Below the pieces are notes generated by a model. The model made no database searches. It saw nothing but the letters and a program-made list of their open reading frames with translations, and was not told where the DNA came from. DNA of 64,000 bases, taken from NCBI RefSeq assembly GCF_015476655.1, contig NZ_JABFHF010000010.1, positions 1-64,000 of the forward strand. Direction: 5' to 3'. Positions 44,066 to 53,739 of the stretch are shown one piece after another (within the stretch, counting starts at the first letter, position 1; each line of letters begins with the position of its first letter). A program made the translations under genes and the position numbers. Source of the stretch: Aquiflexum lacus. GTDB taxonomy: Bacteria; Bacteroidota; Bacteroidia; Cytophagales; Cyclobacteriaceae.

Positions 44066-47017
44066 TCAATCAAAAACCCTGTTTTCGAGGTGTTCTTCCA
44101 GTTTTAATTTTTCTACGCCGGAGGCTATCCAATCAGGTGCTTTTTCACCCTTCAAGTGGTGGTCAAAAAACTCCATCATTCTGACACTGTAATCTTTTCT
44201 ATTTTCCAGTTTAGAGAGTCCATGATTTTCTCCTTTGTATTGAACCATAATGACCGGCTTTTTCAATCTTCTCAATGCGTTGTAATATTCTATTCCTTGG
44301 GTGAAATCCACTGCCCCGTCTTTATCATTGTGCAACAACAATAAAGGTGTATTTACATTTTTGACATGATAGACGGGAGAGTTTCTTTGGTATGCATCCC
44401 AATTTTCCCATGGAGCGCCTCTAAATCGCCCTTGAGACGCCTCAAATATAGACATATTACCGCCACCTGAATTCCAGTAGATCAAGTCATACATTGATAT
44501 CATATTAGTTAGAGGGGCGCCCGCAGCTGCAGCTTTGAACATGTCCGTCTGCGTAATCAGGAAAGAAGTTTGATAGCCGCCCCATGAATGTCCATGAAGC
44601 CCCATGCTTTTTGGGTCGATAACACCTGATTTAATGGCTTCCTTTACAGCAGGAATGACACACCATACAGCAGACATGCCAGGGTCATCTAATTGGTAAA
44701 CTATATCAGGAATCAATACCGCATATCCATTGCTCGTGTAGACATTTGGATTCCATCCTGTTCCGCTGAATCCAGGGTTTGAATAATTGTGTAATGTTTG
44801 GGACAACTTTTCATAATAATATACAATGGTGGGATACGCTTTTCCCGCCTCATAATTGGAAGGAAGAAACAAAGCTGCCTGTAAAGAATCCCCTTTATCT
44901 GAAATATAATCCACTAATCTGACACCTGATGACCAATCATATTTTGAGGCATCAGGCGCGTTTTCGGTTACCTTAATCGGGTTACTGAGGGTCGCGTCTG
45001 TTAAGAAAAAATCAGTAGGGTCATTGAATTTCTCTTTGCTGAACAAATATACCGCTGCATTTTTTGCTTTAACCAGCCTATTGATATTGGCATCCTCCCA
45101 AATCAGAGATTCTGTTCCTGCAGCCAATCCTGATTTAGATGGCTGAATTTTGACAATCCCGCTTTTTTTGGATTTTTCTCCATATTTTCGAATAAAAATT
45201 GCCTTACTCAGATCGATTCCTTTTTCATCTTGATCGAGTACAAACCTATATTGGTATCTTATTTTATCAGATTTGCCATTCATAGTTAGATTTTGCGGGC
45301 TTCCTTTCCCTTCTACAGGAACCTGCCAAATATCCCATGCATCTCTCAGCAAGACAAATTTGCTGTCGCTACTCCAGCCCAATGGAGTAACCATCGGTTT
45401 TTCAACATTATGGTCATCCTCCACATTGACAAATGTGGTATTGATATTTGAGGTAATATTTTTTGAGGTATTTGAGGCTAAGTTATATACATAGAAGTCT
45501 CCATTTTCTGCATAAAGCAGTTTTGTTCCATCAGTTGAGGGTCTTGGCATTGAAGAAAAAGATGGGAGATAAAATTTCTTGAAAAGCAATTTCCGTTCAC
45601 CTGTCTGAAGGTTTACCGAGTAGATGTCTCTGTAATTTTGTCCATCCAGATTTATATCCAATTCATATTCTTGAATATCATAACCTAAAGCAAATTTTTC
45701 TTTTGGTAATAGGTCTAGTTGTTTTAAACTACTATCCTGAAGGGTAATGAATTTACCGTTTCTGGTATCATACATGGACCAAATGCTGTAATTCTTGTCT
45801 TGATTTTCCAGTATTTGTTGCCTTGATTGTAACCTGCTATCCTGCCAATGCCAGATTGTCAAATCAGGTTTTACTTGGTCTTTGCTTCCATTTGAAGTTT
45901 TCGATTTGGTACTGTCAATTTTTGCTATCGCTTTTTGAAGGTCTGCCAAAGATTTGATCGTCGAATCGGATTTGATGCGTTGGAGATTTACTTGTTCCAA
46001 TGAATCCTTATTGACCACTTGTTCAGGGCCCTTCTGTTCCGGTTTTTTTTCAGCGATAAGCGGATGGATCCCGAAAAATAACCTTGTCAAATCCTCAGAC
46101 CACATGGGTTTGCGATTTGGACTGATGGTATAGGATTTAGGGAAATTAATGGAATCATTTTTAGGATTATATTGTGTCAGTTGCGGATTTGAAAGATTTT
46201 TGACACCTAAAATTTGGCCATGATCCTGTTTGTATTCTTTGTCTTTTATCATTTTCAGTAAGGTAAAAGCATCCCCTTTTTCTGTCCAATTGATGGATTT
46301 ATAGGTAGCCTTATCACTTTCAAGGATTTCTGTTTTGCCTGAACTCAAATGCAATAGAACGACAGCATTACCTGATTGATTGGCGGCATCTATGGTGTAT
46401 GCGAGATATTCTCCACTTTTATTAAATGAATATTCTAAGACATTGCCAATATTTTGCTTTTTTCCTGAAGCAAGATGCACCAATAGTAGGTCAGATCCTT
46501 TACTGTCCCCATTAGATCCTTCCTTGTTTAAATTAACTGCCAAATGAGTGGCGTTTTTGCCGTTAAAAGCAAAGTTGGAAACATTTTCAACTTCTGATTT
46601 TTTGAAATCATTATTTAGGTCTAGCAAAATAAGTTTATCCTTCAAGTCTTTGCTTCCATTTTTGGATTTAGTTTTTTTGACAGATTCCTTTGGATATTCT
46701 TTGAACGCAAGCCATCTGCTGTCTTCTGAAAATGAAATACTTGGAAAAGTAGTTGAACCGATAAAGAATGATTTTTTTGATTCCGGTTCAGCTGCCTTTT
46801 GAATAAACACTTCGCTATCGCCTTCAACAGGCATCATTGCATAAACCAACCATTTTCCATCAGCAGATAGTTTTGTGCTGTTTGTATTTATTGATTTCCA
46901 TTCTGGGATTTCTTGCCAGGTAATGGGCTTCACTTTTTCTTTATCAGATTGGCCTACGACTATATGAGTGGCGAGTAAAAGAAAAACCAGATAAAATTTA
47001 AATTTAACCATGATCAT
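44066..47017 (-). CDS. S9 family peptidase (prolyl oligopeptidase / DPP-like)
   Basis: 983 residues; ATG 47017 is used, and a second ATG at 47011 gives an equally good signal peptide (cleavage near VVGQS). A long N-terminal beta-propeller region (about 30-680) precedes an alpha/beta hydrolase domain. The nucleophile is Ser811 in GLHGHSWGGYQ, followed by the acid in LLHNDKDGAVDF and the His in YKGENHGL. Propeller gating restricts such enzymes to short peptides, often cutting after proline. It should act in the periplasm. The propeller is longer than in DPP4 and carries a Lys/Ser/Gln-rich insert around 320-375. A TAnnTTTG match lies at 47077-47070 without a -33 partner. Confidence 0.92.
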   Translation of the reverse strand: MIMVKFKFYLVFLLLATHIVVGQSDKEKVKPITWQEIPEWKSINTNSTKLSADGKWLVYAMMPVEGDSEVFIQKAAEPESKKSFFIGSTTFPSISFSEDSRWLAFKEYPKESVKKTKSKNGSKDLKDKLILLDLNNDFKKSEVENVSNFAFNGKNATHLAVNLNKEGSNGDSKGSDLLLVHLASGKKQNIGNVLEYSFNKSGEYLAYTIDAANQSGNAVVLLHLSSGKTEILESDKATYKSINWTEKGDAFTLLKMIKDKEYKQDHGQILGVKNLSNPQLTQYNPKNDSINFPKSYTISPNRKPMWSEDLTRLFFGIHPLIAEKKPEQKGPEQVVNKDSLEQVNLQRIKSDSTIKSLADLQKAIAKIDSTKSKTSNGSKDQVKPDLTIWHWQDSRLQSRQQILENQDKNYSIWSMYDTRNGKFITLQDSSLKQLDLLPKEKFALGYDIQEYELDINLDGQNYRDIYSVNLQTGERKLLFKKFYLPSFSSMPRPSTDGTKLLYAENGDFYVYNLASNTSKNITSNINTTFVNVEDDHNVEKPMVTPLGWSSDSKFVLLRDAWDIWQVPVEGKGSPQNLTMNGKSDKIRYQYRFVLDQDEKGIDLSKAIFIRKYGEKSKKSGIVKIQPSKSGLAAGTESLIWEDANINRLVKAKNAAVYLFSKEKFNDPTDFFLTDATLSNPIKVTENAPDASKYDWSSGVRLVDYISDKGDSLQAALFLPSNYEAGKAYPTIVYYYEKLSQTLHNYSNPGFSGTGWNPNVYTSNGYAVLIPDIVYQLDDPGMSAVWCVIPAVKEAIKSGVIDPKSMGLHGHSWGGYQTSFLITQTDMFKAAAAGAPLTNMISMYDLIYWNSGGGNMSIFEASQGRFRGAPWENWDAYQRNSPVYHVKNVNTPLLLLHNDKDGAVDFTQGIEYYNALRRLKKPVIMVQYKGENHGLSKLENRKDYSVRMMEFFDHHLKGEKAPDWIASGVEKLKLEEHLENRVFD

Positions 47018-47133
47018 TATTTTTGTTCTTAATTTGATTATTATTCATTTTGATTAATGGTATATTGTCCAAAATTATCACCCAATATAGAAGATGCTGG
47101 AATAAATTGCATCATTGTTTTTAACTACTGGTT

Positions 47134-50100
47134 ATGAGTAGCGAAGAGAATTTTAATTTGACCGCCTTTTTTGATCATTTGAAAGATCCTGTTTTGGTCC
47201 TGACCAAACAGGGTATAGACTTTATGAATCAGTATTTAGAGGTCAATTTCATAAAGATACCCACACATTGGAAAGAAATTATCAGAGAGAATCAATCCCA
47301 TAAAACGTTGGAAGCGTATTTTAAAATTGGGTCTCTGCCAAAAACAGAAATTTACTCTGAACTCGAACACGTCAATGGAGGAAAAGTTAAGTACCAATGG
47401 AATTTTGTTGCCTTTCCCAATGATAAAGAAAAATTAATCTGTGTTGGAAAGATTAATAAGTTTGTACCCTTTCTAGAAACACTGTCAAAGAGTAATATTA
47501 GCAGAGATCTGCCTATAAAGAGACTTCGTGACTTTCATTTGGTTGATAGTATACTTCAACACAGTCATGATATGTTGGCCATTCTAGGGAAAGATGGGGA
47601 CTTTAAATTCATAAGCTCAGCAATTATTGAAAAACTGGGGATTAGGCCAAGTGAAGTCATTGGTAAAACCTTCCATCATTTCATTGAGAAAGGTGTAATT
47701 ATAATTGAAAATGGAGACCTTGAAAAGGTATTTAAAACCAAGAGAAAGGTTAAACTTGGATTTTGGATCAATCTTCCCAATCAAGAAAGAATACTAATTG
47801 AAAGCCATTGTAAGAATCTTTTAAATGATCCTTTGATTGAGGGTGTCCTTTTTAGTGCCCATGACAATACCGAGTATTATCGCGCAAAAAAATCGCTACA
47901 AAAAAAATATGAACTTGAAAACTTGATCAACAGGATTTCAGCAAAGTTTGTAAATGCCGATTTTGATGAGATTGATAATGTTTTTAGGTTATCTCTCAAA
48001 ATGCTTGGTGAATTTGAAAAGGCAGATCGAGCTTATATATTTCTTGTACATGAGGATGTTCACGAGATTGAGAATGTTTATGAATGGTCCGGTAAAGGTA
48101 TTGACTCTCAAATTCAACAATTAAAAAACATTCCATACAAAGAAGACGATCTTACCATCGAAAGTCTCTCAAAAGGTGATATTTTGGTTGTGCCTGATGT
48201 GGATCTCATGTCGAAAAAATTTGATCGGGAGAGGGAAGTATATCAGCAACAGGGTATAAAATCATTTGTTTTAATTCCGATTTTTTCTGAAAACAAGTTG
48301 TTTGGTTTTTTTGGTCTTGATGCAGTTCGTGAAAGAAGGGCTTGGCATGAAAAGGATGAATATGTTCTCCGACAACTTGGGGATGTTTATGCAGGTAGTT
48401 TTATCAACCGAGCCATTAAAAGAAGCTTAGATAGAAATAAAAGGTTACTGGCTTCAACTGAGATTTTAGCTAAATCAGGTTCTTGGAGATTTAGTAATTC
48501 CAAAAAAAGAATTTATTTTTCAAATGGTCTAAAACGGATTTTTGAAATTGAGAATGAAGTGGATTCTGCTAGTTTTTCACAGTTTATCGGAAAGATTTCC
48601 AATAAGGACAGGGTTGAGTTTTTGCAAAACTTACGTGTAGCCATTGAGGGTATAAGTTCAACAACAGGTGCTTTTTCTATTATTTCCACTGAGGGTAAGG
48701 ATAAGTACATCAATTATAGTATTCAGGTAAGGAAGTCTACTGAAAGTGATGAAGTTGAAGTATTTGGCTATTGTACTGATATAACCCACAAAAGGGACGC
48801 TGAAAATTATCTCAAGCTTCAGTCGCAAATTCTAGCCCAAGTCAACGATCCTATTTTTGTAACAGATAATACCTTTAATATTATCTATATTAACAAAGCA
48901 GGTCTCAAAGAATGTGATATCAAGGATGATGAGAAATTCGAAGGGAAAATTACCGACTTGTTCGAATTCCTAATGCCAGGTGGCAAAGGAATTGAAGAAT
49001 CCCTAAAATTGCTTGGGCCTGAAGAAAGCTTCAGAAAACAGATGGAATTGAGGTCGCGATGGGGTGAAGTGGAGCTCCACGAGGTTTCTGTCCAATATTT
49101 CCTGAATGATGAACATGAAAAAATAGGATATTCTTTTATCATCAGAAATCTTACCATTCAAGTGAGACAGGAAGCGATGGCCAGAAAGGCTCAAATGATT
49201 GTAGAAAACAGTCCCGCTGTATTGTTCACTGTTGATCCAAATGAAAATTTCAGGATACTTTACATTTCTGATAATATCCGGCAGTTTGGATATAATTCGA
49301 CCAAACTGATAGAGTCAAGATCAAGTTTTCTGGAATTAGTCCACCCAGATGATATAGAGAGGTTGTTACATTTTCATAATTCCAAAAAGTCGGAAGAAGG
49401 AATACCCGCTTATTCAGGAGAATATCGCATAAGAAAATCGGATGGAACGGTTAGATGGGTCGAAGATAGAACAAGGGAGGTATATGACTCCGAAGGAAAA
49501 ATATTGACTCATGAAGGAATAATCCAAGATATTACAGAAAGGAAAAAAAACAGGGAAGAAATCCTTAAAAGCCAGGAAAGATACAGGGTGTTGGCTTCAA
49601 ATATACCGGGCACAAGTATTTTCCTTATCGATAGGGATTTAAGGTATATCGTTGCCCAGGGAACAAACTTTGTAGATTGGGGAATGACATCCAAAGATTT
49701 TGAAGGGAAAACCTTGTCTGAAGTTCACACAAAAAATTTGAATGAAATTCAGCCTGTGGTTACCCGGGCTTTACTGAAAAATGAAATTGTTCAAAAACAC
49801 ATCATATTCAGAAAACGTGTTTATGAGATCACAGTCAGGCCCATCATTTACGGTGGAGAGGTAGAGTATGCCCTTGGTATTTTGAGAGATATCAACGAGG
49901 AGCATCAGGCTAAAGAGGACCTGAAAAAGAATGAGGAGAAATACAGAAGGTTGGTGGAAGAATCCACGGAAATCATTTTTTCTTTGGGGCCGGATATGAC
50001 CATGACGTATATATCTCCCAATGTAAAGCAGTTTTTGGGCTATGCATCAGATAAGGTAATAGGAAAGAAACTGACAGAATTTCTCCACCAAGATGATTTG

Positions 50101-51462
50101 GTGGCTTTTTCTGAAAAAAGTCTGAACGAACCCGATTTCTTCCAAAAAACACAATACCATGAATTCAAACTTAAACATATTGATGGGTCATACAAGATCT
50201 TTAGTTCAAATGGTAAACTTGTATCTGATGAAGAGGGGAATCTGATTTACTATACAGGCATAGCAAGGGATATTACCAAATTGAAGGAGGCGCAAAAAGA
50301 ATTATTTCTGGCCAAAGAAAAAGCCGAACAGGCATCCAATATCAAATCCCAGTTTTTATCCATCATGAGTCACGAAATCAGGACGCCGATGAATGCTGTG
50401 ATTGGAATGGCCCATTTGCTGATAGAGGATAAGCCACGACCGGATCAATTGGAAAATCTTAGGACGCTTCAGTTTTCTGCAGAAAACTTATTGGGATTGA
50501 TCAATGATATCTTAGACTATAGTAAAATTGATTCAGGTAAGGTTGAATTGGAAAAGGTAAGTTTTGAACTCAATAATGTATTCAACAGAATATTACATTC
50601 TTATTCGTATCAGGCCAGAGAAAAGTCACTTGATATTTTGTTTGAGGCAGACCCAAGTTTGCCAAAAAATCTGATAGGAGACCCTGTTAGATTGGGTCAG
50701 ATTGTCAATAACCTTGTTTCGAATGCCGTTAAATTTACGGAACAGGGAAGCGTGAAAATCAGACTTACCAAAGAAAAAGAAGATGATGATTTTATCTCAA
50801 TTAGATTTGATTTTGAGGATACCGGTATAGGAATTCCTCAAGAAAAACTTGATCAGGTTTTTGAAGCTTTTACGCAAGCCAGTGCTGCCACTACGCGAAA
50901 ATATGGAGGAACAGGACTTGGATTGGCCATAGTCAAAAGACTTGTGGAGCTGTTTGGATCAAAAATTAAAGCGCAAAACAGGCCAGATGGAGGCACAAAG
51001 TTTACTTTCACCATCATTTTTGAAAAGGCCAAGTCAAGCGATGTCTTATCACCAAAAGGCAATACAGATGGATATAAAACCCTTCAAAATACCAGTGTTT
51101 TAGTTGCTGAAGATAATCTTGTCAATCAGATCATGATCAAAAAGTTCCTCAATAAATGGGGAGTTGGCCAGGTAGTCATTGCAAATGATGGAAATGAAGC
51201 CATCAGTGCTTTTGAAAAACAAGATTTCAATCTCATATTATTGGATTTGCAAATGCCGGAAAAAGATGGCTTTCAGGTAGCGGAATTTGTTAGGTCTTTC
51301 CCAGATCCAAAAAAGAAAAATATTCCCATCATCGCTCTTACGGCATCATCATTGATTGAAGTAAAAGAACAACTTGAAAAAGTGGGAATGAATGATTATA
51401 TACCAAAGCCATTCAATCCGGATAATCTTTATACTAAAATTCTTAAAATCCTAGAGTCATAA
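47134..51462 (+). CDS. large cytoplasmic hybrid histidine kinase with multiple PAS and a GAF domain
   Basis: 1442 residues without membrane segments. The N-terminal part has a degenerate PAS (1-120) and a PAS (about 140-255), then GAF (about 270-425), then roughly five PAS/PAC units up to 1050 (recognisable by closing segments such as GYCTDITHKRDAE, GIIQDITERKKNRE and GIARDITKLKEAQ). HisKA carries His1080 (SHEIRTPMNAV), the HATPase has NLVSNAVKFTEQG and GTGLGLAIV, and the receiver has phospho-Asp1371 (LILLDLQMPEKDG). No output domain exists. The next gene begins 2 nt after the stop and encodes an exported beta-rich protein, which suggests a linked function. The signal could be light, redox or small ligands; no diagnostic cofactor motif was found. 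Confidence 0.92.
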   Translation: MSSEENFNLTAFFDHLKDPVLVLTKQGIDFMNQYLEVNFIKIPTHWKEIIRENQSHKTLEAYFKIGSLPKTEIYSELEHVNGGKVKYQWNFVAFPNDKEKLICVGKINKFVPFLETLSKSNISRDLPIKRLRDFHLVDSILQHSHDMLAILGKDGDFKFISSAIIEKLGIRPSEVIGKTFHHFIEKGVIIIENGDLEKVFKTKRKVKLGFWINLPNQERILIESHCKNLLNDPLIEGVLFSAHDNTEYYRAKKSLQKKYELENLINRISAKFVNADFDEIDNVFRLSLKMLGEFEKADRAYIFLVHEDVHEIENVYEWSGKGIDSQIQQLKNIPYKEDDLTIESLSKGDILVVPDVDLMSKKFDREREVYQQQGIKSFVLIPIFSENKLFGFFGLDAVRERRAWHEKDEYVLRQLGDVYAGSFINRAIKRSLDRNKRLLASTEILAKSGSWRFSNSKKRIYFSNGLKRIFEIENEVDSASFSQFIGKISNKDRVEFLQNLRVAIEGISSTTGAFSIISTEGKDKYINYSIQVRKSTESDEVEVFGYCTDITHKRDAENYLKLQSQILAQVNDPIFVTDNTFNIIYINKAGLKECDIKDDEKFEGKITDLFEFLMPGGKGIEESLKLLGPEESFRKQMELRSRWGEVELHEVSVQYFLNDEHEKIGYSFIIRNLTIQVRQEAMARKAQMIVENSPAVLFTVDPNENFRILYISDNIRQFGYNSTKLIESRSSFLELVHPDDIERLLHFHNSKKSEEGIPAYSGEYRIRKSDGTVRWVEDRTREVYDSEGKILTHEGIIQDITERKKNREEILKSQERYRVLASNIPGTSIFLIDRDLRYIVAQGTNFVDWGMTSKDFEGKTLSEVHTKNLNEIQPVVTRALLKNEIVQKHIIFRKRVYEITVRPIIYGGEVEYALGILRDINEEHQAKEDLKKNEEKYRRLVEESTEIIFSLGPDMTMTYISPNVKQFLGYASDKVIGKKLTEFLHQDDLVAFSEKSLNEPDFFQKTQYHEFKLKHIDGSYKIFSSNGKLVSDEEGNLIYYTGIARDITKLKEAQKELFLAKEKAEQASNIKSQFLSIMSHEIRTPMNAVIGMAHLLIEDKPRPDQLENLRTLQFSAENLLGLINDILDYSKIDSGKVELEKVSFELNNVFNRILHSYSYQAREKSLDILFEADPSLPKNLIGDPVRLGQIVNNLVSNAVKFTEQGSVKIRLTKEKEDDDFISIRFDFEDTGIGIPQEKLDQVFEAFTQASAATTRKYGGTGLGLAIVKRLVELFGSKIKAQNRPDGGTKFTFTIIFEKAKSSDVLSPKGNTDGYKTLQNTSVLVAEDNLVNQIMIKKFLNKWGVGQVVIANDGNEAISAFEKQDFNLILLDLQMPEKDGFQVAEFVRSFPDPKKKNIPIIALTASSLIEVKEQLEKVGMNDYIPKPFNPDNLYTKILKILES

Positions 51463-51524
51463 TTTTGATGAAACTTAGGTTCAATTACGCTTTTAATAAT
51501 AAATTTGGGGGCAAACTGAAATAC

Positions 51525-52832
51525 ATGAGATCGTTTCTCCTAATAATATTTTCTCTTTCCACTTTTATTCCATTACATGGTCAGTCCGAAAAGTCAAACA
51601 GGACCACGGTGTATTCTACTTTTGGTAGAACAGGTGCAAACCTGAGGGAGTTTAATCAAATGCTTGAAAATAAGGGGCTTACTCCGATGAGAAACAGTTA
51701 TTCTAATTTGAGTTTTGGTTATCTGTCCCGGTTTAATGATTTTGTCCTCGGTATTGAATTATTTCATAACAAGGGACTCAAATCAGAATTCAATAATTAT
51801 GAAATTGATTATCAGACTACCAGGTTCTATATAAATGTGGGATTTGCATTTACAGAGGAAGGTAATTTCCAGTTAATTCATTACATGTCATTTGGATCGG
51901 GTTTTGTCAATTTTCAGATGTTAAGGGAAAATGAGGTCAATTCCTTAAATGGATTTTTACAGAATCCCGAACATGGCTTTATTCTTAGAGAGGGCGATTT
52001 GCACAAAGGTACACTTAACATGTCCGGATTTCTTACAGAAATTGGGTTTCAGATGAGCTATGACCTTCCAATTCCGGGTAGAGAAGAAGCTTTTGAGGTT
52101 TTGGCAAGATTTGGATATTCATTCAGTCCATTTGAGGATTCTTGGAAAATGAACGATATCAGCTTTAGAAATATTCAAAGTGGAGCGTTTTTCAGACTCG
52201 GTGTTGGAATATCTCTTCCTGATCACAATTATTTCTATAAAGACGCTTCCCTTGGGGCACACCTGATTTATGGAATGCACTTTACCCGGCCTGATGGGTT
52301 TAACAAGAAGTTGGAAGAAAATGGACTACAGTCTTTTTCAGGCAGGCCAAATAATTGGGGTTTAAAAGTCCTAGGGGAATCCAAGGGGTTTTTATATGGT
52401 TTTGATTTTTATAATTTAGGCTTATCCGGGCAGGCCAATGAATCAAAAAGCCATACATTGAATAGTTTGCGTCTCTATGCCAATTTGGGTATGAAATTTT
52501 TTGAAAGAAGGAACCTTGAACTAGGCGGATTAGGAGGTCTGGGTTTTGCAAATATCAGATATAGCCTATTGTCAAATGAAAAACCCGATTTCCCAAGACT
52601 ATTTGAAGAACCACTTCATGATGGATACCTCAGAAATGCAGGCCTAATGGCCAAACCGGAGATTTATCTTTCGTATGGAATTCCCATTTCCAGTATAAGC
52701 TCATCTAAGATTATTTTGGGTTTGCACGGAGGTTATGAACTTCCCCTTTCCAATTATAAATTAGAGGATTTCTCCATGTACCAATATATGGCTAATCCTT
52801 ATCTTCAATTCAGTGTAGGAATCAGGCCTTAA
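51525..52832 (+). CDS. exported, internally duplicated beta-rich protein (outer-membrane-like), unknown function
   Basis: 435 residues from ATG 51525, which begins a signal peptide ending near LHGQS; the frame opens at 51465, only 2 nt after the kinase stop. Two halves of about 200 residues resemble each other. FNQMLENKGL in the first matches FNKKLEENGL in the second. DLHKGTLNMSGFLTEIGFQMSYDLPI matches PLHDGYLRNAGLMAKPEIYLSYGIPI, and the final strands FFRLGVGISLP and YLQFSVGIRP also correspond. Alternating aromatic and glycine-rich strands suggest a barrel. I do not recognise a family. Its stop overlaps that of the convergent RidA gene. Co-transcription with the kinase is inferred. Confidence 0.7.
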   Translation: MRSFLLIIFSLSTFIPLHGQSEKSNRTTVYSTFGRTGANLREFNQMLENKGLTPMRNSYSNLSFGYLSRFNDFVLGIELFHNKGLKSEFNNYEIDYQTTRFYINVGFAFTEEGNFQLIHYMSFGSGFVNFQMLRENEVNSLNGFLQNPEHGFILREGDLHKGTLNMSGFLTEIGFQMSYDLPIPGREEAFEVLARFGYSFSPFEDSWKMNDISFRNIQSGAFFRLGVGISLPDHNYFYKDASLGAHLIYGMHFTRPDGFNKKLEENGLQSFSGRPNNWGLKVLGESKGFLYGFDFYNLGLSGQANESKSHTLNSLRLYANLGMKFFERRNLELGGLGGLGFANIRYSLLSNEKPDFPRLFEEPLHDGYLRNAGLMAKPEIYLSYGIPISSISSSKIILGLHGGYELPLSNYKLEDFSMYQYMANPYLQFSVGIRP

Positions 52833-53386
52833 TCTTCTATTTCAACAATCAGTTCAACCTCAACGGCGATATTAGATGGTAATGCGTTCATTCCAACAGC
52901 TGAACGAGCATGTTTTCCTTTTTCCCCAAAAACTTCAACCATAAGGTCAGAAAAACCATTGATGACTTGGGGCTGTTCTGTGAACTCTGGGCCGCAGTTT
53001 ACCATACCCAAAACTTTCACCACCCTTTTCACCTTATTGAGGTCTCCCAATTCAGCTTTCAAGACCGCCAATTGACTGATGGCAACTAACCTTGCGGCTT
53101 CCCTACCTTCTTCAATGGTCAGGTCTTGACCTACTTTTCCGGAAACATACCCACCTTCAGGAAGGTCGGGCCCTTTACCGGATAAAAACAACAGATTCCC
53201 CGTTCTTACTGCATTCACATAGTTTGCCACAGGGGAACTCGGCTGAGGAAGATTTATTCCAAGCTCAATAATTCTAGTCTCGGCATCCCAAGTATCAGCT
53301 ACCGGTGTTTCAATGCTTTGATCGTTTGATGGTTGTCCACAGGATATTAATACCAATAGAAAGGGAAAGTAGAGTAAGTGTTTCAT
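52829..53386 (-). CDS. RidA/YjgF family protein with a lipoprotein signal
   Basis: 185 residues from ATG 53386; the frame extends to 53422. MKHLLYFPFLLVLISC is a lipoprotein signal (Cys16), which ordinary RidA proteins (about 125 residues, cytosolic) lack. The RidA domain (about 55-185) has LGINLPQPSSPVANYVNAVRTGNLLFLSGKGP and ends with the active-site Arg in HARSAVGMNALPSNIAVEVELIVEI. Known RidA enzymes hydrolyse reactive enamines or imines; here the domain would sit in the periplasm on the membrane, so a different substrate is likely. The 3' end overlaps the convergent duplicated-barrel gene by 4 nt. Confidence 0.88.
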   Translation of the reverse strand: MKHLLYFPFLLVLISCGQPSNDQSIETPVADTWDAETRIIELGINLPQPSSPVANYVNAVRTGNLLFLSGKGPDLPEGGYVSGKVGQDLTIEEGREAARLVAISQLAVLKAELGDLNKVKRVVKVLGMVNCGPEFTEQPQVINGFSDLMVEVFGEKGKHARSAVGMNALPSNIAVEVELIVEIED

Positions 53387-53537
53387 GAATGTCGAGAATT
53401 TAATGATTTTGAATGAATTCATAAATTAAGCGTTCAATTTGGTAAATCAAATAGAAGTGATTGTGTTTAGTAGAAATAGTAATCATAAAAGTAGTCATTT
53501 GAAATTTGACTGCTTTAGCTAAGAAATACAAAAAAAG

Positions 53538-53569
53538 TTGACAAAATTGAAGAATTGGGTTTACCTTTG
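53538..53569 (+). promoter_or_regulatory. promoter of the SAM-regulated met operon
   Basis: TTG (53538-53540, within GTTGAC), a 21-nt spacer and TACCTTTG (53562-53569) fit the Bacteroidota TTTG/TAnnTTTG promoter. The inferred start near 53575 coincides with the first base of the riboswitch P1 helix, which supports both calls. Confidence 0.65.
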
Positions 53570-53574
53570 ATATT

Positions 53575-53674
53575 GCTTATCGAGAAAGACCGAGGGAAGG
53601 GCCCTGAGACGTCTTAGCAACCTGAATATACAAGGTGCTAATTCCCATTCCGTAAATGACGGAAGAAGATGAGC
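53575..53674 (+). ncRNA. SAM-I riboswitch (S-box)
   Basis: P1 is GCTTATC (53575-53581) with GATGAGC (53668-53674), seven pairs including one G-T. Conserved cores are present: GAGGGAAGGGCCC near 53592-53604, GCAACC (53617-53622) and AAGGTGCTAATTCC (53632-53645). P3 forms from CTGAG/CTTAG around ACGT, and P4 is TTCCGT/ACGGAA (53648-53653 with 53659-53664). This is the SAM-I fold that turns methionine genes down when S-adenosylmethionine is abundant. The metH1 ATG follows 66 nt later. I could not find a convincing terminator stem after P1, so the mechanism is open. Confidence 0.93.
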
Positions 53675-53739
53675 GGAGGTTAAAATTCTTTTTTCATCCG
53701 GTTCTTGCTCGCATAAGCTTTTATTATTCAAACATCATT

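Noticed and set aside
53656-53739. N-terminal extension of metH1 from an ATG at 53656
   Set aside because: This ATG lies within the riboswitch P4-P1 region, and the extra 28 residues do not resemble MetH. ATG 53740 begins the conserved domain.
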